From Diphasiastrum complanatum (taxonomy: Eukaryota; Streptophyta; Lycopodiopsida; Lycopodiales; Lycopodiaceae): a DNA stretch of 60,000 bases. Below the pieces are notes generated by a model. That model was not told the origin of the DNA. It saw nothing but the letters and a program-made list of their open reading frames with translations, and made no database searches. The first letter of the stretch is position 1; every line of letters begins with the position of its first letter. Made by a program: the position numbers and the translations under genes. Below, one piece after another: positions 48,546-59,680 of the stretch. Location of the stretch: positions 9,251,456-9,311,455 of the forward strand of contig CM055102.1 in NCBI GenBank assembly GCA_029204225.1. Reading direction: 5' to 3'.

Positions 48546-49933
48546 TTAGATATACGAGATGCGAGATGTGCGAGATCCACCATCATCCAAATCATCGGCC
48601 GTCATTTAGATCGGCCTCCACTGCCCGTCAACTCTTTACTAGTATATAATAGATAAATAATATATACATCTTTCCTTTTCTTTTCCTGTTCGAATTGCAC
48701 TCTCTCTCTCTCTCAACTTACATTATTGCTATTTTTTATACCAATCCTAGAAACCCTAGCCCTAAAAAACCCCAAACCCTAAAAATCTAAATTTTAAAAA
48801 ATCTTTTATTTCTCTCTTTCCCTCCGCTCTCACGGCTCTTTGTGGTGCTCCCAACATCACCCTCTCTCTCTCTCTCTCGCTCTCTCTCTACCCCCTCTCT
48901 CTTCTCTCTCACTCGCCATATGTCCCTCTCACTAACGTGCCCGTCCTTCTTCATTTGCGTCATCCTCTCTCTCTCTCTCTACCTCATCTTTATCTTCTCT
49001 GAATTGCCATCTCTCTCTCTCACTAACCTGCTCCTCATTCGCGTCCTCCTGGTAACGCTTGCCGAATTCTTGCATCACGCCATGCTCCTTGCGCCTCGCC
49101 TACGCATTGAGCATCAACGTTTGGTGTGGGAATCAACTTCGACATAGCCACTGCCTCCGCTCTGCTCAACATCCTGAAGTGAGCTAACACGATTCTACTA
49201 CTCTATGCCACAATCACAGCTTATGCTATGAAGATCCCAGACACCGAACCATTAGTGCTCTCTCTCTCAATCGAACTCTCTAACCATTAGCGCTCTCTCT
49301 CTCAATGGAACTCTCTGGATCCATCGCTAGCCCGCTCTCTCGAAAATTCCTAGCGCGCTCTCTCTAGAAATTTCCAAAGGCACACGTTATCTCCCTAAAA
49401 TGCACGTGTTTGCCCTCTAAAATGCATGTATTTGCCCTTCAATCGCACTCAACTGCCCATCAACGACGTCTAGGGCAAACGTGGATCAATATAAATTTGC
49501 AAAGTGCACTGCACACATTCTCTCTCTCTCTCTCTCGTCATTCATCGAATTGCAGCAAATCTGGGGTATGTATGCTCTCTCCCTCGCCTTGATCAATCGC
49601 TTCCCTCGCACTGCTCTTGTACACGCGCCTCGGTGGCGTTGATGAATGGATGGATGGACAGATGCTTTGTGAATGCATATCTGTTTGACATGCTGAACGC
49701 AGCTTCTGCTTCTGGATTTCATTTTTAGGGTTGGGATATTTTGTATGTTGTAAGAGTCTCACAGGTTTCAGTCATTCCTTTGAAACCTCGCATTTCAGAA
49801 ATCTGCTTCAGACCCCTTCTACCGCACAGATTGGTGGAAGAGGGGCGCTTATCCGTCAGAGCCTAAGTTTTTGCGTGGGATTTTCTTCGGCCAATTACTA
49901 ACCTTTGCCGGAATATCATCACAACTATCGTCC
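48546..49933 (+). promoter_or_regulatory. Promoter and 5' UTR region of the RRM protein gene
   Basis: A TATA-type ACTAGTATATAATAGATA lies at about 48640. Two telo-boxes follow, AAACCCTAG at 48751 and AAACCCTAA at 48774, then long CT runs at 48700-48714, 48858-48905, 48966-49025, 49255-49340 and 49518-49536. Telo-boxes near the start site are known from plant genes of the translation and growth machinery, and CT-rich leaders are common there. Possible leader introns use GTATGT near 49566 and acceptors further on; not resolved. The last ~130 bases before the ATG look like ordinary 5' UTR. Confidence 0.5.
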
Positions 49934-50044
49934 ATGTCTGTTGCTGATGAATACCGATGCTTTGTCGGGGGCCTGTCATGGAACATCACCGATAGAGGTT
50001 TGGAGGATGAGTTTCGGAAGTTTGGAAAAATATTAGATGCTAAG
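49934..50044 (+). CDS. Exon 1 of glycine-rich/RZ-1-type RNA-binding protein
   Basis: ATG 49934 begins MSVADEYRCFVGGLSWNITD followed by a fragment ending EFRKFGKILDAK, the first half of an RRM. RNP2 is CFVGGL; the EYRCFVGGL opening is typical of plant GRP7/GRP8 and RZ-1 proteins, which bind RNA and act in cold response, splicing and export. Thirty-seven codons end at AAG|GTTTGT, a good 5' splice site, at the position after (D)(A/S)K where GRP genes carry their intron. The second exon (RNP1, GFGFVTF, glycine-rich tail) is not in the remaining 9.9 kb. Either the intron exceeds 9.9 kb, or the gene is a 5' fragment. Whether it becomes an RZ-1 (with a zinc knuckle) or a simple GRP cannot be told. 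Confidence 0.8.
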
Positions 50045-51240
50045 GTTTGTTTTAAAGTGTTTTTTGAGTATTTAAGGATGATCTAGTGTTGTTTCATTAC
50101 AATTTTTTAGTGGTTGTTGTGAGTTGAACGTCTCCTCCCTTTAATCAAGCATTTGGAGTTCTTGACTTTGGTATTTTGTGGTGGTTAAACTTTTCTTCTA
50201 TCGTTGATGCTTGATGCTTTCTTAGCTAGTTTCCTTCAAGCAGGTTAAGATGCTTCATTGATAGAACTGTATGTTTATCACGGTATCAGAACAGGATGTT
50301 TAGCTTGTGATTTGTGAAACTCAGGAACCTTTTAGATCATTTTTTCAGATTTATGACTCAGGAGTTTACTAGAAAGTGAGTGCACTTTCTGTAGAGTAGT
50401 CAGTTCTCAGAACAAGAAGCATAGTTGGATAGCAGGTGACAAGAGGAGCACACCCCCTACAACCCTACCAAAATTTTTGGATTTTGAGAAATTTTCCAAA
50501 AGTTGAAGAAATACTGTGTGGCAAATACAACAATGTAAGCAATTGGGTACTAGTTAAGTGCAATAACAGCCTAGTTTCCTGAAGCACCTTAGTTCTTGAG
50601 TGTTATTAATAAAATTCTTCTCTTTGATTGAAGAATCAATCGTGGCTGGCCTAAGTGAGAGTCTACTTACTAGTCAAGTAGATATGATGGAACCTTAGAA
50701 GCCCGTTCCGACCAAAATGGGTCAGAATGTTCCTGGTCGGAACGAGTGAATGTAGCAGCAGAAGCCACAAAAATGTGTAGCAGCCATCCCGGTTTATAGC
50801 AGCCCACGATTTCTGCTGATGGCTGACGGAACGGGCAACTAAACTTTAGTTTCCAGATTAAACAAATTTGTAGCAGCCCACGACTTCTACTGATGGCTGA
50901 TGTAGCTCTTCCACCCAGAAATGGGATGCATGCAATATAAATTTCAGAAATGGGATGCATGCAATATGAAAGTTCTTCGGGATCATTCCAATCTATGGTG
51001 GATCATGAGCTACTGATCAGACACATGTAAAAGACAAAATTAAACAAGTGTTGCGGTGCCATTGACCATCATGCGTTGGCTTGTAGAATTGAATATTGAT
51101 TTCTTTGTAGAAATAGAGATAATTATTCCATTGGTAGATAGTTAAACTGGAACCAAATTAATCTGACTCAAAGCTAGATTTACTCAGGCAGAGAATGAGC
51201 TAGATTCTTCATATGGTTTAGAACTTTAGATCATTCTGAA
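50045..51240 (+). other. Start of long intron 1 of the RRM gene
   Basis: T-rich, intron-like sequence follows the donor. It includes two small duplications at 50797-50967. No coding frame is convincing. Confidence 0.45.
50797..50967 (+). repeat. Two small tandem duplications (74 bp and 28 bp)
   Basis: TAGCAGCCCACGA(T/C)TTCT(G/A)C recurs at 50797 and 50871. CAGAAATGGGATGCATGCAA recurs at 50917 and 50945. Confidence 0.7.
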
Positions 51241-51309
51241 TTCTAAGGTTGAGAGCTCAGGATATGGTTTTTTTTTTCCTTTGTATAAAATCGTATTTTT
51301 TTTTTGAGG

Positions 51310-51530
51310 GTCTCGTTCTGGAACGGGCAACTAAGGATGGAACCAATTACGTGGTGTGGAATTTCAAGATGCAAAATATTCTCGTGGATAGAGAATGTTG
51401 GGACGTAGTCGCACGGCTTGAGCCTATTCCACATTCTAAGCCTACATTGAAAGATTATATCAAGAGTGGATTAAAGGCACATTGGATCATCAACCTTTCT
51501 GTGAATAATTGGAAGATTCTACTCTATTCA
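51310..51530 (+). pseudogene. Copia gag N-terminal fragment
   Basis: The frame reads DGTNYVVWNFKMQNILVDRE and CWDVV, then HWIINLSVNN, the start of a copia gag (compare GISNYAVWKFKMKNIL in copia-1 at 53475). No LTR or leader is attached. It ends without a stop-defined border. It is a separate, older insertion fragment upstream of copia-1 in the same intron. Confidence 0.75.
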
Positions 51531-51848
51531 TGTATACGGTTGTATATGTTTTAACCATTTTGTACATGGTCACATGTATTTGAGGCTCATGCTCTAGTAG
51601 GTTACATTCTAAGCCAACCAGAAAGATTATGATAATCTAAAAAGGACGATGTTGAGCTAACAATTCTAATAAATAAGCTTGTTATTATTGGAGTCTTCAT
51701 TTTGATGTGAAATACATACGTTTGTGATCACAAGATCATTACGCATGTTTTTTACATCAGGGTACCAAATAAGCTTTTTAGTCATCACAATTATTATGAA
51801 TGGAGAACAAAATTGAGAAAATGTCTCTCAAATTTATGGTGAAAAGAG

Positions 51849-52120
51849 TTAGAATTAAAGTTAGAATCACTGTGTTACTGTACTGTGGGTCCTATCAGTG
51901 GATAAGGATCAGTTGGCCTCGCCATGAGGCAAGTCGACGGGACACGCGTCCCGCCAACGGCAACCTGGGTCATGCATGGGTTGCCTGAGTGAACAACTAT
52001 ATGTACAGTGTAATTTCATTTTGAGAAATACAGTTGCTATGTGAGCTTGCTGAGGAGAGTGATTTTCTGTCTGTGTTATTGTGTAGCATGATCCGTGTTC
52101 CTGTGCAAAGCAAATTCTAA
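51849..52120 (+). repeat. 5' LTR of copia-1
   Basis: 272 bp, TTAGAATT to AATTCTAA. It contains a CG-rich centre (GACACGCGTCCCGCC) and GTCATGCATGGGTTGC. It ends two bases before the primer site. Confidence 0.9.
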
Positions 52121-52122
52121 AT

Positions 52123-52134
52123 TGGTATCAGAGC
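52123..52134 (+). other. Primer-binding site of copia-1
   Basis: TGGTATCAGAGC, exact complement type for initiator tRNA-Met, two bases after the 5' LTR. Confidence 0.9.
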
Positions 52135-53431
52135 AGTACAGGGAGTGTACACAGTACAGTGTCGCCGTTGAAGAGAGCTTCGGGAGAACTGTCTTCTGAG
52201 AGTTCGGGGTTTTACGGCGGGTTGAAGACGGAAAGAGAAGCACTGGTGCAGGGTTTCTAATTTATAGAGGCTTGCTAAGCTCAGCAGAGGGATTATTAGC
52301 TTGTGCATAGCATCAGACAGGGAAAAATTTGGTGAAAAATTGACAATTCGAAGCCAGCTGAAAATTGAAACCGGACTTGGGGTTACGGTTTTTATACATA
52401 ACTGGTGATTTATTCGCTGTTTGTGCACCGTTTTGGATGCCGTAAGGACAGGAAGGAAGCTAATCACATTGTGAATGAGCCATGGAGAGATTCTGAGGTT
52501 TGTGTTAGAGATTTGTCTCCAGACAGTTAACCTAGCAAATTTGCGGTAAAAAGGTGAAAAAGCCACTTTGTCAAGTTGAGCTAAAATCACCGTTTCTCCA
52601 CGGAATTTCTTGACTGAACACTCTACAGTCATGGATTCAGTAGGGCGACCCTGCTCCAGGCCTCAGATCGTGTTCAAAACGATCTACAAGAGAGCTTGAT
52701 CCAACATTTTTCAAGGAAGAAGGCGCGGCCGCAGGCAGGGAAGTCGCGGGCTGTTCGCGCGCCCAACGCAACACTCAGCTTAGTGTATCGAAGACCATAG
52801 CGTCTGCAAGAGTTTAGTTCGATGCCCAGATGTACTTTGAACCTGTGGATGAGGTGTCAAATGAATCAACGGTCCAACATCTGTGATGGGAGAGAAATGT
52901 GAACCACAAGATTTGGTTCAGCCATTGGATGAGCTTTAAACAGGGTCCTGAAGAATTGAAGTGCATTCTGGCCTTCAACTTCATTAAAAATTTTCATACT
53001 AAAAGTTGAGTTGGGTCCCTCACAAGTGAAGAGTGAAGTTTCTTCAAAGTGAAGAAACAGTTCAAAAGCTAGAAAAGTCCCTATTTTCGGGTTCTTTGCC
53101 CGTTTTGACCCAAACGAAAGGTTATAACCTCCAAACGAAGGGACCCTGGACTGTACCTGCAAGTACGGTACAGCAAAACAGAGCGGTTGCAGCGGAGAAA
53201 GTGTTCAGAGTACGCCAAAAGTAGTTTCACCATTCCACTGGGCGCGTTGTTGGGAGTTGACGACTAAGTGCATTTCGGAAGGCGACGCCGATTTGGCTTT
53301 CAAATTGGTGGAAAAGCGGCGAGTGGCCTGGTAAGAAAAAAAGTGCAGGTCATTATTTTCAACTTCTGACATCACTGTTGGCCTTGACATACTGTTCTTA
53401 GCCTAAGGCAGAAGTTTTAAGCAGTTTTGCG
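52135..53431 (+). other. Untranslated leader of copia-1
   Basis: About 1.3 kb between primer site and gag ATG, long for a copia element. It is homologous in patches to the leader at 25169-26115. The best kept part, near 53070-53190, holds TTTTGACCCAAACGAAAGG, a 23-bp block at 53120-53142, and the near-palindrome GTACCTGCAAGTACGGTAC. Packaging or dimerisation signals of LTR elements lie in such leaders. No long frame on the plus strand. Confidence 0.65.
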
Positions 53432-54476
53432 ATGGCAAACATGGGAGAGTCCATTTTGAGTGAAAGTAGCAAATTGGACGGGATTTCCAACTATGCAGTG
53501 TGGAAATTCAAAATGAAAAACATACTGATGGAGAAAGATGTGTGGGAAGTCGTCACAGGTGATGAGAGAAGGCCGCCAAATGAAGCAGACATCAAAGTGT
53601 TCGACAAAAAGATGAGGAAAGCTTTGACCTTCATTAACTTGTCAGTGAAGGATCACATCATTACCCACATTTGTGATGCTATTACACACCCAGACAGGCA
53701 TGGGATGTGCTAAAGGAGCAGTTCGAGACGTCAAATCCGTCAAGAATCATGTTTCTGAAGTCAAAGTTGAATAGTGCCCGCATGGAGCAAGGAGAGCACA
53801 TTCAGACGTACATGACCAGAATCAAGACAATGAGAGATGAACTGCATTCTATTGGAGAGCACATACGTGATGTGGAGCTGGTGCATAATGCATTATGCGG
53901 CATTGCAGAACCCTATCAGATGTTTGTGAGCGGAATAGCATCTTTGACGAGCTCACAAGAATCTTGATGCAGGAAGAGCAACGACGAGAAATGGTGAAAG
54001 TTAGACGTCAAAATACTGATGATCAGGCACTTGCAACACGCCAAAAACAAGGCAAAGGCAAGGGCAAGAAGAAGACTAAACAGCAATTTGCCAAGTCTCA
54101 GGAGGATGAGGGATCTTCCAGCAAAACTAAAAAGAAAGGCAAGTGCTTCCATTGTGGTAAAAAGGGCCACTGGAAGAGTGAATGTCGCAAATTCCTAGCG
54201 GAACAAGGCAAGGGGAAACCAAAACAAGCAGGTAACCTTGTCGATGAAGGTGAGATTGAAGACTCTAGCATCTTCATATCTGCATTGTTATCTAATCAAG
54301 ATGATCAAGCATGGTATATTGACTCAGGAGCCACAAGACACATGACAGGTAACAAGAACTGGTTCAGTAGTTTGAAGGCATTGGATAATGGGACATCTGT
54401 TTCACAAGCAAATGGTGAAGTGTGCATGATCAAGGGGATAGTTCAATCCAACTGCCTGATGACAAAAGCAGGATGA
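53432..54476 (+). pseudogene. copia-1 gag and protease, frameshifted
   Basis: ATG 53432 starts gag (MANMGESILSESSKLDGISN). One shift occurs near 53690, where the reading continues in another frame as QAWDVLKEQFETSNPSR, and a second near 53940, before ELTRILMQEEQRREM. The CCHC knuckle CFHCGKKGHWKSEC is intact, and the protease start AWYIDSGATRHMTGNKNWF keeps its catalytic DSG. A third one-base loss near 54440 moves the frame into the pol ORF. Gag builds the particle, and protease would cut the polyprotein. Confidence 0.9.
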
Positions 54477-57400
54477 TCAGGGAGGTACTTTACGTACCAG
54501 GTTTGAAGAAAAATCTACTTTCTGTTGGAGTCATTACTGATCAAAAGTTGAAAGTAGAATTCGCCCATGATCGTTGCTTTGTGAAGGATGTGAACCAAAA
54601 GTTCAAAGTTATTGCGAATGGAATAAGAGAGCCCAATACAAAATTGTACAGGTTGAATGCTACAATCAAGGGGCAACATGGACTTGTATCATCCGTTCCT
54701 TCGCAAACTGAGTTGTGGCACAAGAGGCTTGGTCACTTGAACTTGGGAAGCCTCAGTTTGATGAGAAAATTGGAGATGGTAACAGGACTGCCTACAATAG
54801 AAGATCACTTGAAATCGATGTGCGAATCTTGTATATATGGGAAGCAGCATCGAGAGAAGTTCAATAAAGGGGGTGTTGCAAGAGCAAAGAACATCCTGGA
54901 TTTAATCCACACAGATTTATGCGGGCCCATGAGGACCATGTCCTTAGGAAAAGCCTTCTATTTCATGACCTTTATTGATGATATGTCACGTAAGACGTGG
55001 ATCTACTTCTTGAAGAAGAAATCAGATGCTTTTGATAACTTCAAGAACTTCAAAAACTTGGTCGAAAATCAGACAGGTAAGAAGATCAAAGTCCTAAGAT
55101 TAGATAGTGGAGGTGAGTATAAGTCTAATGACTTCAATGATCTCTGTGATCAATGTGGGATTAAAAGACAATTTACGCAAGCTCATACTCCTGCTCTCAA
55201 TGGTGTAGCTGAGCGCAAAAATGGTACGATTGTGGAAAGTGCTAGATCTATGCTAGCTGAGATGAAATTACCAAAAGATTTTTGGTCAGAAGCATGTGGC
55301 ACGGTAGTCTATCTTCAAAATAGAAGTCCTACCATTGCCATACCAAAAATAACACCTGAGGAAGCATTCACAAAGAAGAAGCCAAAGGTGAACCACTTGC
55401 GAATCTTTGGATGTAAGGCCTTTGTACATATTCCTAAGGAAGAAAGACGTAAACTTGATTTAAAAGCTATCAAGTGCATATTCCTAGGATATGATGATCG
55501 CGTGAAGGGCTATAGATGTTTTGATCCAGTCGAAAACAAAATCCATATAAGCCGAGATGTTATCTTTGATGAATCCAAGATGTATGAAAACGAAGATGCT
55601 GAGAAGATAGACACATCCAGTAGGAAAAATGGTATAGTGAGGATACCACCTGATGATGATCCATTCATTGACCTTCCGAGTGATGACCATGAGGATACAT
55701 CTCAAGATACTACTACTCAACCTCATGAAACAGGTTGGAGAGGTAGGGACAAACCTTTTGGTGCAAGAAGGATTGAAATTGCAGGTGACAAACGCAAGGA
55801 GAAGGATGTACCGTGGGATACATTTTCACCAGGAAGCCGATCACCTGATAGAAAGCTCCCTAAGTGGTTTGAGAGATTGATGGAGAGCCGCGATATAGAT
55901 GACTTTCCAGGATCATCTAACCAGGGAGAGCTACGAAGATCAACAAGAGAGAAGATACTACCTGAAAGGTATGAAGCAAATTATGCTCTGCTATCCAACA
56001 TTATTCAAAGCAAAGAACCTTTGACTTATGGTGAAGGGAAGGATGATGACATTTGGATCAAGGCCATGGGAGAGGAGATGGAGTCAATTGCTAAGCATAG
56101 GACATGGGACTTAGTAGAACCACCAGTTGGCAAGAAACCCATTGGTTGCAAATGGGTATACAGAACTAAGTACCATGCAGATGGAAGCATAGCAAAGCAC
56201 AAAGCAAGATTGGTAATCAAAGGGTACGCACAAAATAAAGGCATTGACTATGAGGAGACCTTTGCGTCGGTGTGTAAGTGGAATACTCTACGTCTACTTA
56301 TTGCTTTAACTTCACATTTTGGTTGGCCTTTGCATCAGATGGATGTGAAATCTGCTTTTCTAAATGGTGAGTTAGAAGAAGAAGTGTTCATGGATCAACC
56401 TGAAGGCTTTGTAACGAAAGGACATGAAAATAAAGTATGTCACTTGAAGAAAGCGCTTTATGGTCTTAAACAAGCACCACGTGCGTGGTATAGCAGGATT
56501 GATGCCTACTTTCGTTCAAAAGGGATGGTGAGAACACATTCTGATCCAAATCTATATGTCTTATGCTTTGATGGTATGGTTGCTTTGATTGCTCTTTATG
56601 TTGATGACTTGATTATTACGGGAAATAATCAAGAGATGATAGACATAATCAAGAAAGACCTCATGAAACAATTTGAGATGACGGATCTCAGCCTGATGCA
56701 TTACTGCCTTGGAGTAGAAGTGTGGCAAAAAGGACATGAAGTGGGTTTAACACAAGTGAAATATGTCAAAGAGTTGCTGCACAGGTTTAGGTTGCAGGAT
56801 TGCAAACCAGTAAACACATCTATTGAACCAGGTAAAAAGCTTTCTAAGCTTGATGAATCACAGTCATTTGATGCTACGCTATATAGACAGTTAGTAGGGA
56901 GCTTGATTTACCTTACCACAACTAGACTAGATATATGCTATGCTGTTGGCATTGTAAGTCAGTTTATGGCAGCACCTACGGAAACGCATTGGAAAGCAGC
57001 TAAACGCATTTTGCGTTATGTGAAAGGCACATCAGAGTATGGCTTGATTTACAGGAAGCATGATGGTTTACCTGAGTTGTGTGGCTATGTTGATGCGGAC
57101 TGGGGAGGTGACTATGATGATCGTAGATCCACCACAGGATATATATTCCAGTTTTATGGTAATTGCTTATCCTGGTCTAGTAAGAAGCAAAGTACAATTG
57201 CTCTTTCCACCACAGAAGCAGAGTATAAGGCAATGTGTAGTGCTGCACAAGAAGCTATATGGTTGAGACAAATCTTGGAAGAGATTGGCATAAAGCAGAA
57301 AAATCCCACAACTTTACATAGCGACAGTCAGAGTGGCATTTAGCTAGCAAAAAATCCAGTGTTCCATGCGAGAACTAAACACATTGAGATCCAATATCAC

Positions 57401-57547
57401 TTTATACGTGAAAGGCTGCTAAGTCGTGAAATTCATGTTGTTCATTGTAGCACAGAAGAACAATTAGCTGATATTTTCACTAAGCCACTTACTGGAGAAA
57501 AGTTTGATAAGTTTAGATCAAAACTTTCTGTATTTAAAGTTTGTTGA
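54422..57547 (+). pseudogene. copia-1 pol: integrase, reverse transcriptase, RNase H
   Basis: Open for about 973 codons, then one TAG at 57341 and a further 67 codons to TGA 57545. The order is pre-integrase HHCC zinc region (LWHKRLGHLN ... CESC, about 54710-54830), then the integrase DDE triad at Asp 54914, Asp 55103 and Glu 55211 (35 residues between the last two). An integrase tail and spacer follow, then RT (KHKARLVIKGYAQ, QMDVKSAFLNGELEEEV, catalytic YVDD at 56597-56608) and RNase H (GYVDADWGGD, STTEAEYKAM), ending ADIFTKPL. The gene order IN-RT-RH defines Ty1/copia. Active-site residues all look intact. The TAG falls in SGI*LAKNP, where His or similar is usual. The lesions are few, in keeping with the similar LTRs. 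Confidence 0.93.
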
Positions 57548-57590
57548 CTTTAAAACTATGTATATGACTGTATTAAAAGTGACTCTACTT

Positions 57591-57602
57591 TAAGGGAGAG
57601 AG
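57591..57602 (+). other. Polypurine tract of copia-1
   Basis: AAGGGAGAGAG directly before the 3' LTR. Confidence 0.8.
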
Positions 57603-57874
57603 TTAGAATTAAAGTTAGAATCACTGTGTTATTGTAATGTGGGTCCTATCAGTGGATAAGGATCAGTTGGCCTCGCCACGAGGCAAGTCGACGAGACACG
57701 CGTCCCGCCAACGGCAACCTGGGTCATGCATGGGTTGCCTGAGTGAACAACTATATGTACAGTGTAATTTCATTTTGAGAAATACAGTTGCTATGTGAGC
57801 TTGCTGAGGAGAGTGATTTTCTGTCTGTGTTACTGTGTAGCATGATCTGTGTTCCTGTGCAAAGCAAATTCTAA
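57603..57874 (+). repeat. 3' LTR of copia-1
   Basis: 272 bp, same termini as the 5' LTR. The six differences are all substitutions, most of them C/T or G/A. Confidence 0.9.
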
Positions 57875-59200
57875 GTAAAAGGAGTAATTTGACCCACATA
57901 ACTCACAACTATAGAGTAGCATTAGTTGAATGAACCGCATATACCAACTTTAAGCAATAGTCATAGCCTTTCTTTAATACTTGGCAATAGGAATACAAGT
58001 CACTATTTCCAGACCAAAAAAGCTGGTGGCAAATACTTAGTAAAGAATCTATATGAGCTGAAGTCTTGACAAGCTTTGTAAAAAGATAGCAAAAAAAAAG
58101 AGAGAGAGAATGTTTTAGTCTTAACTAGCTTGTCACGCTCGAAGAGGGATATTGTAGGGCCGTGACTGTAGGCGGATAGAGGCGGGAATTTTTTTTCAAT
58201 TGGTCACAATTGTGGCGAATTCAAGGAGAGCCCAAGCAAGGACAAAGGTTGGTTGAAGCGTCAACTTGTCAAGGGACACTACTAAAAAAAGATTCTAATT
58301 GTGGAAGATTCTTCCACCTTGTGCATTGTAATGATGTGGTTAAAATGAGGTTATGTAGAAGAATTGGATTCTTCAAGTTGATGTAATGTAGCTAGAGCAC
58401 TGCGATGAGGGCACGTACACTAGTAGACTACGTGGGAAGAAGAGCGGATGCAAGTAGTGTTTCCACTTGGTTCAGAATCGACTTTTCTGAATCATGAGAA
58501 TCAGCATGAATCGTGGTTTTGAACTGGGCCCGTCCCGAAAGAATCGACAATTTTTTTTTTGCATTTTTTTTGATGTAATGCTAGAAAACATGTCAAGTGA
58601 TATCAAATGTTTCTAAATCTTTATAAATACTAGATTGCTACTGGATACATGCATTTGAAAGTTCGCTGTTGCTTGTAAAAAGTTGAAGCTTGAAAGTTGA
58701 AACTAAATTAGTGTTCACAACTTCACTGTTCATAGAGAATAAAATTAGAATCATGATACTCCAGTCTCCCATCAATGATTACACATCAATTATTAGTGAG
58801 TAGCCTATACATAAGTAACTACAGTGTAGGTAGTAATTACTAAGTTGTAAGTAGTGAGTAGTTACTAGTAAGCTAAGTACGTTGGATAAAGGTTTGAACT
58901 TTGAATTGAACTTTAAAAGTTATAGCTTACATTGAAAAGCAAAATTAAATAACATTCAAGCGTACAATGAAGTTATGAACTATAGAGTGAAAACTGAACA
59001 GCAGGTATCAAACTATGCACACGTCACAAATAATACATTTGATATCAAAATGAGTTGCACAGTGAACAATTAATGGCAAATATTGAATCTAGAGTCATGA
59101 CTCATGAGTCAACTGTAGTCTACTGTCTGTCATAATAATGTACTAGTAGAATCAAGGTAAACCGTGAAATTTCGAGTCTTCGTCCTAGATTCTAGAATCT
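57875..59200. other. Intron-like AT-rich sequence, no gene seen
   Basis: Contains poly-A/AG (58089-58108) and a few CTAGTA-rich repetitions near 58790-58870. No reading frame of note. It lies between copia-1 and the minus-strand exons. Confidence 0.45.
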
Positions 59201-59210
59201 AGACTATGAA

Positions 59211-59457
59211 CTATAATATAAATCTAGGTGACCCTCCTCCTGGTCCTCCTAGTTGGGGGGTCACGGGTGGCATCGTAACCTCTTGCACATGCTCCTCGTC
59301 GTCCTCGTCGTCCTCCTCCTCCTCCTCATCATCATCATCATCCCCAACCTCTGAGGCCTCATCAAAAGATGATCCCTGACTCTGGTACTCGCTCTCCTCA
59401 GTCTCCTTGGTAGAGCCGTTGAAGTTGCCCTCTAAATGCTTCCTCGAGTCACAGGTC
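59211..59457 (-). CDS. Terminal exon of an unrecognised protein with acidic tail
   Basis: On the minus strand, acceptor TTTATGTGCAG ends at 59458 and the exon runs to TAG at 59211-59213. It reads TCDSRKHLEGNFNGSTKE and contains a long Asp/Glu run (EVGDDDDDEEEEEDDEDDEE), ending GGPGGGSPRFIL. Joining it to 59566-59680 keeps the frame (AG|G = Arg). The tail is disordered and acidic; such tails occur in chromatin proteins and in some plant hAT transposases. I do not recognise the family. It lies antisense within the presumed intron of the RRM gene, so it may belong to a transposon. Confidence 0.45.
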
Positions 59458-59565
59458 CTGCACATAAAGATTTGTAGCTATTAGAAAGTACCCGTTGATG
59501 ATTGCCCAAAATTGAACTTTGAAGACTCAAGACCCAGGAGGTGACCAATTAAGGCTCAAGCCTAC

Positions 59566-59680
59566 CTAGTACCCGATCGTGCAACAGACTCGAAATGCAA
59601 GAGGGCATATATATCCTCCTCCTCCTCTAACCTAGGTCGTAAATTTGGGCCCTTGGCGATGTCGATCTCGTCAGGTTTAC
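59566..59680 (-). CDS. Penultimate exon of the same minus-strand gene
   Basis: Between acceptor AAACTTTAG (ends 59681) and donor ACTAG|GTAGGC (59565). It encodes KPDEIDIAKGPNLRPRLEEE and then EDIYALLHFESVARSG. The intron to the next exon would be 108 bp. Open throughout in the frame that matches the downstream exon. Earlier exons would lie to the right, perhaps beyond the window. Confidence 0.4.

Larger units (their letters stand above)
51849..57874 (+). mobile_element. Full-length young Ty1/copia element copia-1
   Basis: Two 272-bp LTRs differ at 6 positions (about 2.2%). They enclose a primer site, a ~1.3-kb leader, gag, protease, integrase, RT, RNase H and a polypurine tract. The LTR ends are the 8-bp inverted repeat TTAGAATT...AATTCTAA instead of TG...CA. 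Flanks (AAGAG left, GTAAA right) do not give an exact target duplication. It lies on the same strand as the RRM gene, in its first intron. Despite the young LTRs, gag and the start of pol carry frameshifts, so this copy is not expected to encode a full protein. Confidence 0.95.

Noticed and set aside
52117-52632. 171-codon minus-strand ORF in copia-1
   Set aside because: Antisense to primer site and leader of the element; no recognisable domain and crosses the primer-binding site.
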